Source of the DNA: Saksenaea vasiformis B4078
Lineage: Eukaryota > Mucoromycota > Mucoromycetes > Mucorales > Saksenaeaceae
Length of the DNA stretch: 64,000 nt
Direction of reading: 5' to 3'
Assembly (NCBI GenBank): GCA_000697055.1
Contig: JNDT01002051.1
Coordinates: forward strand, 1 to 64,000
In this document: positions 10,468 to 22,675 of the stretch, one piece after another
Position numbering within the stretch: the first letter of the stretch is position 1
How the letters are laid out: the number at the start of each line of letters is the position of its first letter
The notes under the pieces: generated by a model
Databases searched by the model: none
The model's input: the letters and a program-made list of their open reading frames with translations, nothing else
What the model was told of the DNA's origin: nothing
Translations under genes and position numbers: made by a program

Positions 10468-11151
10468 TCAGTCATTACCATCCACTCTTAAATTTCTTGT
10501 GGCAGATGGTATACGGACAGTCAGACCATCCAATTCTTCGCACATTTCAATCTGGCAGCCAAGCCGGGATCTACACGTTCTTTTACATCAAACCGCCATC
10601 CTTTCCAGAATTACTCCACTTACGTTTCTGTCAGCCCAAATGCTAAGTCCAACATGTCATTTTCTTCATCTGATGGCTCTTCCATCTTATCATAATATTC
10701 TGGCTCACAGATAACATGGCATGTCGAACATGCTAAGGAACCTTCGCAAGCACCTAATATCACTGTAATCAGCAAAATGCATCGATATCCTAGACCCAGT
10801 CATTACATTCCAAATCGATATCATATCGCTGTGCAAGATCGAGCATGGTATCACCTTCCGTTGCTTTGACGTCGACCTTCTCGCCCTCAGATGTTATAAA
10901 GTGCACTGTGTATGGGCTAATATGACTCGTAAATGCAAAATATTCTGTTTGCCACACATACCCCTCTCCTTTCGCGATGCCTCCCTTTCCATGTAGAAAC
11001 ACTAAGAAATCGATCACGGTCAAAGATCGAGTTCCACGTACATTGTTACTTTACCTGCACTCGATGAAAATCCCTGCTGGCGTACGTAGGTGTTTCGGAA
11101 AGCAGACTTGATGGTCGCAGATCTTGTTGTAAACAGACGTAATAACGACAT
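10468..11151 (-). CDS. YAH1: Mitochondrial adrenodoxin-type [2Fe-2S] ferredoxin
   Basis: The model on the minus strand is 11151-11055, 11001-10962, 10916-10807, 10753-10624, 10570-10468, 159 residues, all junctions in phase. The first exon encodes an Arg/Ser/Thr-rich presequence typical of mitochondrial import. The ferredoxin domain starts near TVHFITSEG; cluster ligands are Cys85, Cys91, Cys94 and Cys131 in [10 protein letters not shown] and SRLGC. The acidic patch [13 protein letters not shown] is the usual reductase/partner contact. In yeast the homologue donates electrons for Fe-S cluster assembly and for heme A and coenzyme Q synthesis. An extra Cys (Cys83) occupies the position just before the first ligand, where Gly is usual; it arises at a splice junction. 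The second exon is only 40 bases and is the least certain. Confidence 0.93.
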
Positions 11152-11657
11152 GGTATTGTGAGTATAGTTAGTAAGGAAAAAAAAATGTACGAGTCGAAAT
11201 TCGCCCCTAACTTTTTTTTTTCGGTGCGGGGTGATCCGGAGAAAGAATTACACAGTTAAGATGGGTCGGAATCCGAATCTCAATGACTTCCCCAGCACGT
11301 CACAAACCTTCATAGGTCAGTGAAGCGTTAAGTACTTTTGCAAGTTCATTATAAAGGTTTCATTTTCCAAGAAAATACATATTTTCCATCTGAATATGGA
11401 AGTCGAAGTTTGCGAGGAATTAGTTGAGCAGTGGGGTTGATAAATTATCTTCTGCAGGGTTATTCCCACGCTGGGAAGTCACTAAGGAGGTGCTGTTAAA
11501 CCTTCTGAGCCTAATAATGAAGATCAGATTGTCTGCAATAACTATCACTATGTATCATTATAGAGCGGGTTATAATGGACTGAGGTCCAGACACATATCA
11601 TTGTACTGTTTATTTTACGCTGCCCTACATAACGTCAGCGTTTCGCGTATCAAGTTT

Positions 11658-11798
11658 CACTATGGAAAATGGGTTCCTACTTGACCATTTTTCCTTAAGA
11701 GAAAAATAGCCCATCAGGGTCCCATACTACCTCAGTTCTCGATAGACTATTTCTTTGTTAACGAAAAATAGTCAAGTAGGAACCCATTTTCCATAGTG
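11658..11798. mobile_element. CACTA-type MITE, copy 1 (141 bp)
   Basis: The element begins CACTATGGAAAATGGGTTCC and ends with the inverted complement, ending CCATAGTG. The terminal inverted repeats reach about 35-40 bases with few mismatches. A 3-bp target-site duplication TTT flanks it (11655-11657 and 11799-11801). CACTA termini plus a 3-bp duplication are the signature of the CACTA/EnSpm superfamily. It has no coding capacity. A second copy of exactly the same length is at 45940-46080 in inverted orientation. Confidence 0.85.
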
Positions 11799-11801
11799 TT
11801 T

Positions 11802-14365
11802 GCGCGCTGTGGGAATAATCAAATGCGAGATTGTTGGTGTATCGGCTAAAACAATAAGATAATTACTCACATGAATATGACTCCAGTAGACGCAAGATGC
11901 ATTTGAACGATATAAAAATATTCATAATTGGTAAACGAAATACTACTTGTTCTCGAAAAGCGTATTTCCGCCTAATGGTGGAGGATATCGCCTCGCTTGT
12001 GACCCATGAGCGGATGGAAATAGATAGAGTAGCATAGCGAGGAATCGGGCTGTGAAAAGAAATGTATGCAGAGGGATTGGGAGGCGATGCAATGCCCGGA
12101 TGATCTTATTATGCAGTATGGGAGAATGAGCGATCTTGCCTGGGCAAAAGTCAACCTCGTTATTTACATTGTACGAAGCAAGCACAGATATAAGGCACAA
12201 AATGGTCCGAGCATGAAACATACAGATTAAAGGACGGTTGGACACGCAGAAACCCCTTTTGTGGCAAATAGGATTGTTACTGGAATGTGTGGACGAGCCA
12301 AAGGGCAAAGACAAAGAAATACAATAACTGAAGCCTAGGACCACAATTTATATATTGTTCCAAAGGCGTATCTGTACTGAAAAATTCAGCGTCGCTTTAA
12401 CGTCGAAGGATTACTTCGTAATGCAAAATTTGTTGAAGTCAACACATAGTATATGTAAAATCCCGTTAAGGAAACCGCTTCGTTAGTCAATCATCCTACA
12501 ACAATCAAAAGGCAAAGAAAAGGTGTGATTCAAACATTACAGTGTACATAACTTGCATGTCTGCTGACAAGTTTGCAACATTTTACAACATACAAAAAGT
12601 GATATAATCCCATGAATAGCAAATCTCTTTTGCAGATGGCATGCCAAATAAAGTTACCGTTAGTAACCTAAGGAAGGAAATGAAACGTCAATAGCATATA
12701 CTTCTTTTAGATTCGTGCAGACATTGATTTAATTGAAAAACACATAACATTACACTTGCAACAGGTCTGTGGATCGAGTATTGAGCTCTGATTAAAGAAA
12801 AACTGCATAATTTCAATAAGGTTTCATTTTATTACGATCAATTTCTTCTTGTAGTAATTAAAGGGATCTGTGACACAATCAGTGATATTCATAATCTTAT
12901 CAGTACCAGAAAAGGTAGGACCTACCAGTGTGTATTGATTCATGAGATGAGCGTTATCGAAGACCACTCGCCATCTAACCGATCTATCGCCACATTCTGC
13001 GTCTTATGTATAATCTCGAGATTTATCAAAAGGTTACAGTGTTCCACTCTTTCTGTATGGAAGCAGAAACATCGATCCCGAGACTCGGGTGATGAAACCG
13101 CACGGACCACATGGCTATCATGACAACATAATCCGACGTAAGTATAGCCCTGCCGTCGTGCCGACAGCGGATATTCTTGCTTGAGCTTATGTGAAAATGC
13201 CGTCTGATCCAATAACATACATGTCCCGAAATAGCCTTGTTGAAGTTTAGTACCTGATAGGGCAATATTTGAAGTAAAATATGGATAATACTCTCTGGCA
13301 GAGATCAAGCAACTATTATTAGATATCTGATGTTCACAGCAGTAAGAACATGGAAGAAAATGCAGACAAATATGCAAACAGACTGAAAGAAAGAGATAAC
13401 AAAGGAAAGAAACGGATAACACGGAGATTTGTTAGATGCATTCTTGTGAGCAACTGAAGTTCCAGCGAGACGATTGCACAGGTATATCGCATAGTGAGCT
13501 CCACGAGCTATATCTGGTTTCATCGATGTGCGCAGCACCATAGTCGGAGAAAGAAGTCCCATGAGGCAAAGTTGACCTTGTGATTTCAAATTACTTCAAA
13601 CGCTTGTGACAAGATGAAGTCATACAGGGTGCTAGTCCAATGCTCTTTTTCAAGTCATTCACCAATGGCACCGGTTACCAGACCTTCATTCTGCTTTTTT
13701 TAATGCTAATAACTCCGCCGCATTGTGCCATAGTCATAGTCTGTACTCTTTGGGATTTAATGCCCCTATTTGGGAAATATTTTAAAGCCTAAAATATCCT
13801 CCGCGAATAGTGCCAATACCCCGGATAACGCAGAAGATAAAGAGAGAAAGGAGTTCTTAGGTGTGCTTGTGTATGTTAGGTTAATACTCAACAAGTATTT
13901 TTTACGAAGAGAAACAGATTTGTTAATGAGACACATGACACGGAGCATCATTCATTCACATTTATATCGTGATCAGTCAGTCTATTTCTATGCGATGTAT
14001 TGCCAGGGTATGCGAACCACTCATACAAGGGGTTAACATTATTTAGCACTCAATATCATTCTATCTCCTTTAAATCGCACTAAACAGATGATATGTCTTG
14101 GTTCTCAAACTATCAGAGACTTCTCAAGTAAAAAATCCGCGCGTTTCTTTGAAACATGTTAAACTTCTCCGTTCGTGCCGATCAATGTGCGTTATAAGTG
14201 GCTGGCATTTCAATAAGCTGCTGTCCAAAAGATGGCCAATGAAACGTCGCACGTGAACGATGCGTTGTCAAAGAGAAGTTACAAAAGATCAAAAATTGAA
14301 ATACCGCCATCCTTTTTAAAAACCCCACATTTGAAAACTCTTTTTTCTTTTACTTTATTGTCGCT
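11802..14365. other. Long intergenic region
   Basis: Open frames exist (for example 11943-12344, 12940-13422 and 13305-13589, all minus) but lack family motifs, and different frames overlap one another. No tRNA, repeat array or clear promoter was seen apart from AT-rich flank upstream of the SPX gene. I do not call genes here. Confidence 0.4.
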
Positions 14366-17300
14366 ATGAAGTTTGGGAAAACACTGTTAAGCAATCAAAT
14401 TCCGGAATGGTCCAAAAACTATCTATCATACAAGTCACTGAAGAAGTCGATTAATGAGGCTGCCCGTACCTTGCCTCCTACTGAAGAAGCAACCACCGGT
14501 ATAACAGGAGAATAGCTCATTTTTTCTTTACTTGACGTAATCATGTAGCCATTTTCTTTCAGCTGGACAGAGAGTTGGAGAAGGTTAACACATTTTTCGC
14601 TTACAAGCAAGCTCAACTTGATCGACGTCTATGGATCCTATCAGAAAAGTATCATCAATATTATCCAGCCGCTGAAGTTCAGGATGATACTTCGTCACTA
14701 CCTGATATACAAGATGAACTTGCAAGTGCGCTTCAAGAGACCCGGGCCCAAGTTAACAAGCTTGTCTGGTTTGCTGAACTCAACGCCAAGGGTTTTAGGA
14801 AAATCCTGAAAAAGTAAACCGTTGCCGTGGTCAGCGCCTCGCATGTGCCCGACTCACTTGCTCCATTCTAGGTTGGACAAGAAACTGGGTCTCGAGACGC
14901 AAAATGTCTACTGGCAAACGAAGGTGAGTAAAAAAAAAATAACGAAGAAAAAAAAACTCCTATTATATCGCCGTTTCTTACACTCTTCTAGGTGCTAGTG
15001 CTTCCCTTTTCTTCCCACGCTCAACTACGAACCGAGATTGACAAGCTTACAAATTGGATCTCTAATCTCACCGTAAATGATGACAGATCGCTTCATTCAC
15101 CGCCTAGTCCTTCGTCTGTTTCGGTGAAACTGCCGCTTTCATCTAAAATAGGACGTCTTGTTTTTCTTAGTGAACAGGAGAATCAAAAGCTTACAAAAGC
15201 TATTGACCAAGACAATTGCGATGAGTTGGCATCTCTACTTGAGTCGGACGCGCTTCAAGGAGCTAAATCTAAACACGAAGCCGATCTGGTACGTAAAAGG
15301 AAATTACCTGCGTTGAACTGCATCGTGTAACTCAGGTGGGTTGCCGTTTTTAGACACGCTACACTTTATTGGAGCTCGCCACCCAGCGTGGATCACTAGG
15401 TTGTGCACAATATCTGCTTCAAACAGGTGTGCAACCGTCGGAACATCGTGACATCAATGAGCGGAATTTGCTCCACAAGTTGACTATTCTTTGCGGCAAC
15501 GCTCGTTTGGACCAAAAGGCATACCCCGTTCTCCGCAAGTTACTGGAAGCCGCTCCTGAATTGGCTGCCCAAACCGATTTTGCCGGGCGACGCCCGCTTC
15601 ATTATGCAGCCGAGTCTAATCAATCCGAGTTGGCACGAATCCTTCTGGAGCATGCCATTATCTATGGTCAATACGATAAAGATGGTTTTTCGAGTTCCTG
15701 TTGGCAGGATCGTGAAGGCCATTCCCCTCTTTTCCTCGCTATACTTCATGGTGACCACGAGACAGTCAAAGTGTTGATAGAGATCGGTCATGTTACCAAT
15801 ATCGATGAAGACATTGCAGGTAATGACCGAACGACGATAAACTAAAGATATATTCTCATTCTCATGTTTTAAAAAGCTGTTACGACACGCAGCCGTAGTG
15901 GATCTATTTCTCATACAGATGGAGATGACACTATACCCGAATTTGCTCGCTCCTCGCACCATCCTTCTCCCGTAGCCATGGCTTGCAAACTTTCCAACCT
16001 GAAATTGCTTCGTCTTTTGATCGAAAAAGGTGCCTCGGTTGATCTTCCGGATGATGATGGCGAAACGGCAATGCTATTTGCGATCCGAAACCATTTTTCT
16101 GAAGGCGTCCTTGCTTTAATTAAGGAAGGTCATGCTGATGTCAACCTTGCCGAGAAAGTGAATGGATGTACGCCACTCATTACAGCAGGTAAACACAACG
16201 ATGAAATTCATGAATCCTGGTTTGATGCTCATTTCTTCTCCTCGTTTTGCAGCTACTGAAGGGCATCTGGATATTGTCCAAGTGCTTTTGGAAGCTGGCG
16301 CTGATAAGTCAAGGACTGACTGCAACGGATGGGCTGCTTATGAACATGCTATTTTCCGTGGTTTTCTGGATATTGGCAAGCTTACAAAGCCGGACACCGT
16401 GGCTTTCCATGCAGATGTGCCACGTGCGGATCTGGTGAATGGTGATCGCAAATCTGCCAACGGACCTGTGTCAAAGGCTCGTGCAAGTGCAGGACGGCTT
16501 TATGGTCATAAGTACCTTACGGATCAAGCAATGATTATTATTACCTTGGGTAGCAACGATATCCGTAACGCTTTGTCCCGCTGTTTCCTGAACCTTTCAG
16601 GTTCTTCATGGGATGATAAACGTCTTTCCATCGCCGTCTCAGCAACGAATGCTACAGGCGAATTTCCTATCTTAGATTTACCATCGAACAACGAGCACCA
16701 TTTGTTACACCCGGAGCCTATTGTGGTCTTTGCGACAAATCCCGAGAAGGTAGTCCTCCGTTTTGATCTGGTGGAAACCTTTGGCTCGTCTCCTTCAAAC
16801 AGTATCCTTGCAAGAGGCACCGCTGTCTTGACCGGCGATCAGATCTATTCCAAATCGAAAGCCTTCAAAGGACAAGCTACCGGCAATTCGTCCCTTCGTG
16901 GACAACAGACAGTACCTTTAGTTGATGCTTCTACACTTGAATTCGCCGGTTCCCTTGGTTTCGAATATTTTGTGATTACTCCGTTCACACATCCGAAGAT
17001 GACCGTAGGCGATCGGTACACGTACTACAAATCAGTGGATACAAAGGTACCACCATCTTTACTCCATTTATACGGACTTCCTAATTTTCCATCTCAGGTT
17101 ATTGGTCATCGTGGTTCTGGTATGAACAAAAAGGGATCTCGGTTACAAGTAGGCGAGAACACTGTCCTGTCTTTCGTTACGGCAGCTTCATTGGGCGCTG
17201 AATATGTAGAATTTGGTAAATAATGGTGCATGTATGTCTGACCATAAGCTGACACGGGGTTATAGATGTCCAGTTAACGAAAGACTTGGTACCGGTTATC

Positions 17301-18351
17301 TACCACGACTGGACCGTGACAGAGACCGGCTATGATATTCCTTTGAATGCGGTTACCCTGGAGCAGTTTATGAATCTGAGACCCTCAGGGCACATTAAGG
17401 AGTATCACACCGGTGTGAGCAATGGCGCCCATGGCGAACTGATACCAACTGTAAACAATCCGGAATCGAAGGTGCCTCCTTCCGCGGTGAACACAGCCAA
17501 CGGGACTGGCTTGGGGGCTTCTCCGGGATCCCCTGGAAAACGTGTCAGCCGATCCCACTCCCTGAGCGCCATTCGGGGCTCTTCTATCAACAGCAGAGTA
17601 GATGATTCGAGGCGCCTTGAATTGACGCGGACAAACAAGCTTGGCAAAGTGAAGGGTAATGGCCCTGAAACTATCCAGGCCCCCTTTACAACGTTGGCTG
17701 AGACTTTAAAGGTACTGTACCAGGATTTAGCAGATGTCTAACTCTTCCCATTATAGAAAGTACCAAAGAGTGCAGGATGTAATATTGAAGTCAAATATCC
17801 TATGATTGACGAAGCTGAAGGAGATGAATTACATCAATTCCAAGAGCTGAATATCTACGTGGATACCATTCTGGATTGTGTATATGATAACGCAGCGCAA
17901 GATCGCCACATCATTTTCTCGTCCTTCCATCCCGAAATTTGCCTTGCATTGAACCTTAAACAACCCAACTATCCCGTCTTTTTCCTGACAGATGCTGGCA
18001 CACTACCGATGGCTGATGTTCGATGCAATTCTATCCAAGGAGCTGTTAGGTTTGCCAAACAAGCCGACCTCTTAGGAATCGTGACTGCAAGCGAACCGAT
18101 CCTGGAAGCACCCAAGATGACGAAGGTTATCAAGGAATCCGGGCTTCTCCTGTTTACCTATGGTGTACTCAATAACGAGGTTCAAAATGCAGTCGCTCAG
18201 AAATATTACGGTGTCGATGCAGTCATCGTGGTACGTGACACATAGTTGACAGAATTGAGATGTCTAAATGAATTTCTCTATATAGGATTCTGTGCTTGCT
18301 GTACGAAAAGGATTACGAGGGGATGAGTCTACGCCTAAGGGGTCGCCCTAG
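14366..18351 (+). CDS. GDE1: SPX-ankyrin-GDPD protein, glycerophosphocholine phosphodiesterase (GDE1/PHO81 type)
   Basis: The model has ten exons: 14366-14498, 14549-14813, 14872-14923, 14992-15288, 15354-15819, 15877-16188, 16253-17215, 17266-17711, 17757-18230, 18286-18351, giving 1,157 residues with every junction in phase. It opens with an SPX domain (MKFGKTLL, then LDRELEKVN), which senses inositol pyrophosphates. About five to six ankyrin repeats follow (residues about 250-560), then a GDPD catalytic domain from about 790. The metal and acid-base residues look present: His794-Arg795 in IGHRG, Glu828 and Asp830 in VEFDVQ, His843 in IYHDW. That favours an active Gde1-like enzyme hydrolysing glycerophosphocholine over a purely regulatory Pho81. 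The length matches both families (about 1,180-1,220). It converges on DDB1 with 285 bases between stops. Confidence 0.93.
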
Positions 18352-18636
18352 AAAAGATAGGAGCTACTTAGAGCTTAATCAAATAGCAGCGAACCTTTCT
18401 TCTAATAGATTTTCTTTTTTTTTGGCATTGAAAATTTCTCGACAGCTGAATAGTGAGGATAGTTTTCCCAATTTTTTTTTGTTTCGGTAGCACAATAGGC
18501 AGAGATTCTTTGAATATGTTTCATATGTCAGATGAAACCGTTTTACCGACGTTAAAAAGCTATCCAGGCTCACATGCAATGGCGGAGAATGTTGTGGTGC
18601 CCATTTATTTATATTATTATTATTTTTAAAGTAAGC

Positions 18637-21600
18637 CTAGCATAAGCTGGAAAATTCTTCAACGATGCCTTGTACCTCATCTAGACTATACTTAAGAGGG
18701 TTGTTTCGCTCTTCTCCGCGGACAACACGTTGCTGATCTTCTGGTGACAGGTATAAGAATCTTTCCACAAGATCGCCATCGATAAAGTTTCTTGGCTTCT
18801 TGGTCCGTAAACCATTGTGAAATGTCCGCCACTCGTCATGCGTAAGTCCACCAATAGAAGGGAGGACGTCCCTTATGTTGCTTTGTATCTTCGATAAAAC
18901 CTTATATTGCTTCTCGGTCAAACTAGCAATCACGCCAATAGCACCATTTACTGTGCCATATAAAAACGAGTTTTGAACTAGTTGTCGATCACCCGATTCA
19001 TGAAAACCGTCCGCTAGAGAACCTAAAGAAAGAGAAAGGTGAATCAATCGTTTGCCGAACTACCAGCTTTCCAGTTACCGCTTCGAAATCGATTCACAAG
19101 ATCACCCAGATGATATTCGCCTTCTGCTTGTAGCCTTGATACCTCCTCTTCTGAGCAGGCCGGTGCACGTTTTAACGTGAACAAATTATAGAACATCTCG
19201 GCGCCGATAAATACTTCATCCTGCACGATCTTCACAGCAGTCATCCAGTTGATATCAGGATCTCTTCCCACAACCTTGACACAGGGATTTTCCAGATCAT
19301 TCATCTTCAGTAATGATATGGACTGCATCAGATCACCAACAAGAATAAATTCGCCATGTGTGTCAATTGTAAGGGCAAGAACGTTCGAGTGAATCATGGA
19401 AACCAGTTTAAGTTTTTCTCCAGCAGGCGCATCTCGGTTAAAGGAAGACAGATAATAGATCTACAAACAAAATGTTTTAGCATACATAAAGAACTTCCGT
19501 TAGCCTTACAGAGCCATTGACTGTAGCAGCGATGGTTTGTAAATATGGCATGATAGAGTACACCACTCCATCCACGGTAACTGCATCTAGCAGTCTATAT
19601 TCTCGGTTTTCTGTTACTTCAAACATAAGGAGTCGCCCAGTACACCGTTGTCCATCCTCTGGATGTAGAATGGCTGTTCCCACAAACACAAAAAGATTCT
19701 CATGTCCATGGATTCTGGCTGCTACCATACTCTCAACGGCCTCATCCTCCTTTAGATCGTAACTATACAATGCTACACGAGTTAAGTAGATTGTTTACTG
19801 AACGTTTTATCCGTACCTTGGAAAGTACGTGCATCAAAGATTCGAACTCGTCCCGTGGCTGTCTCAACTCCACTATCCGGATCTCTACGGGCCTTCGTCG
19901 CACCGACGACAACTGTTTTCGAATCCTCATGATACAGTATCCGTCGGCCCATCTCTTGATCAAGTGGTAGTTTGGTAACATGAAGTTTACGCAATGAATT
20001 GATTTTCCCAACAACCAATGTGTCGCCTGTGACCATGATCATGGATGCCGGGTAGAGTTCACTGTTAAACGTAGTAAATGTGTCTACAAACTACTAAACT
20101 GTTATCGCCGCATAGATCAGCTACTGCATACCTGAAGATTAACTGCCAAGTAGGTTAGCCTTTGTCGCCGGCTGCTAATAATAGTAGGTCGGTCAGATGC
20201 TGCAAATATGGCTTTTTCGCCATTGTTGTCAAAAGGATGTAAAGTTATAGCTCGCGTTCCTAGGGTAATTTCTTTTCGATTGCTCAAACTATCGGCTTGC
20301 ACCTTGTAATACACCATTTGCCCATCACCTGCGAGATGCATTAGTTCCCAGACATATTCACTGATAAATAGTTACCAAGGGTCAAGAAAAGATAAGGAAT
20401 ATTGTCCAGCGTAGACAAAAGCATGCACCGAGGCACCACTTCGGCTGCTAGAGAATCTTTGGCGACGACACGTAATCCAGGGAGATCCAGGATACGGACA
20501 TTATCACCTCCCCATAGACCAACAGCTACTCTGCTCGTCTTTGTTGCCGAAGAACCGTCCAATGGTGAAATATCAATACATGCGATTTCAGAATCAAATT
20601 GCGTCGAACTTAGATGGATTAGAAATGTGATCACTTTGCTCCAAAATCTATCATACCTTATTTCAACTAGTGACCTATTCTTGATCTCCAAGTATACCAA
20701 TGTCCCTGACCCGTACGACAATACACATTGATGGGCGTTCAAACTAGCAACAGTAATAGCTAGATTTTCCAAAGGAGGTTTCCATTCGTTGAGCAATGTG
20801 CCGTTTCTTCCGATTGTCATGAGCCGTACACTGAAAGGGGTCACTTGGAGCAGCATATCTTTAACGGCAGGACTGACAGCAAGTGTAGTACAGTTTAACC
20901 GAAGGCCTGCAAAACTCGTTACTTCTTCTACCATACTCGTTCCGGCAGATTGATGCAAAACGCGAGTCCCGTCCACTGTACACAATACAATGGTGTCATC
21001 AAAACTAATATGACGCATCAATAGGCAACGTCTTTTTTTCTTCTTCTCGTGTACGGAATCGCTTACCGATGCTTTGGGTTGGAGCAAAAACACCACAGTC
21101 GTTTTACATCTGCTACTTCAAAATATGCATTCTCAATGAATCCAACACCAGTTTGAAGCACTCGTAATGAACCATCACAGTTTACTCCAGAGCAACACAT
21201 CATCGTTTTCTGTTGTCACAAGATATTAGTTATCACCTAAACGTTTGCACTGTATGGACACTTTACACGTCCTTGGTTATCGAGATCGTATACACAGAAA
21301 TCTGTTATAGGAGACAAGTTCGGAAATTCCTCAACAATCTGGAACTGGTTTTCAGAACCATCTCCTTTTTGTAATTCTAGAAGATAGCAATCGCCTTGTG
21401 ATGAACCGAGATAGGCAAAGTTATCTGACAAATGAACAATGGATGAAGGCGCAGAAACCTTTACCCACGTGTTAAAACTGTTACTTTGTCACCACGGATA
21501 TACCTTTCCGATGTTGTCCAATCCAATAGAGGATATGGTATCACCAGAAGTTACAAAGTTCAATTGGTATAATGTTGCGAAATCGTCTCCTAGTAGACAT

Positions 21601-22675
21601 CGAGGTTTATCTCCTTCCATAAAAGTGTATCTAAAAATATGTCACCGAGAGTCAGATTCACAGAGTTGACGTATGAACGAAGAGAGCTTACGCCGTCACC
21701 ACCATTGGATTGATACTAATCGATTTGTGCGTGCCTTTTAGATCGTAGTATGAAATCATGTATTCACCAACAACAAGGACTCCTCCGTATGGTTTTGGAA
21801 CTGGAATTAACTTGCGTGCAGTGGTCTCGACGCGAGCATGGAATTTTGGCTTATCCAGTATAGCTTTGCCTTGCATATCCAAATGGTATGCTTTAATTTG
21901 CCGCGCTTCATCGTTTTCTTCTTGATACAAGATAACTATCGCTGGCTTATCGGTTCGATGTATTGCCGTCATAGAGATGACAGTAAACTCGGGGATACTA
22001 GGCGCAGATGGTTCAGTATCTAAGCGATATCGTTGCAAAGATCTTACGAAATACTGAACGGCTCGCTAGGCAGACCTGATACGCCTATGTCTTTGGCTTT
22101 GCCTTTTATGCTTGCGGACGTCCTATTCAAAATTGCTCCCTGTATGGGAACAACCAACAGCAGACCAATGTACATGCTGACGACGACAACCCTACTCTCT
22201 GGGTCAACTGTAGTCAAGATCTGTTCCTCTGTCGTGCGCGCGTTTCTTTCAGATAATTCGCCACTTGCATCAGTGACAATCGATCGCGTTGCAGGATCGT
22301 AACTCAAAAAACAATATCGTTGGTTGTTACTTATAATGAACAAGGAACAGCGAGGACGCGACTATCAGAACATCAGAGTTCCTGTACAAATAATGCTAAC
22401 ACTTTCTGCTCACAGCAACATGACACACTTCCAATGCCTCTACACGACCGAACAGCTGAAAGTCGAGATCCAATGTCAAGCAATTATTCGCGAATCTGTA
22501 GATTTCGAGACGTGTTCCTTTGCTAAGTTGCATTGTCAGCCCTGATGTGTTTGCTGCACGGTCCACCAAACCTGACAATCAAGTTCAGCTCGTTTGCATT
22601 AAGAAAATTTCCTTTGACTGAGAATTGAACTGCTGAAGATGGCTGCACCGTTTTCACATAGTTATACACGCTCAT
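18637..22675 (-). CDS. DDB1: DDB1, adaptor of CUL4 ubiquitin ligases
   Basis: The start is ATG at 22675 (MSVYNYVKTV, matching DDB1 N-termini) and the stop is at 18637-18639. About a dozen short introns interrupt it; the first is 22571-22523 (exon 1 ends at 22572, exon 2 starts at 22522). Characteristic blocks occur in order: TRLEIY, SVRL, SEIACIDISPL, GLWGGDNVRIL, SDRPTI, LVGDLMQS, the NWMTAV block, LFGTVNG-like YGTVNG, and FIDGDLVERFL. These cover the three beta-propellers and the C-terminal helical domain. DDB1 links CUL4-RBX1 to DCAF substrate receptors and works in DNA repair and replication control. I estimate about 1,080 residues. Exon 2/3 borders near 22,330-22,460 are the least certain; a 48-base intron starting GTAGAG fits best there. 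Confidence 0.9.

Noticed and set aside
12940..13589. Overlapping minus-strand frames suggesting a gene
   Set aside because: Several frames compete, none has a recognisable domain, and no splice chain gives a consistent protein.
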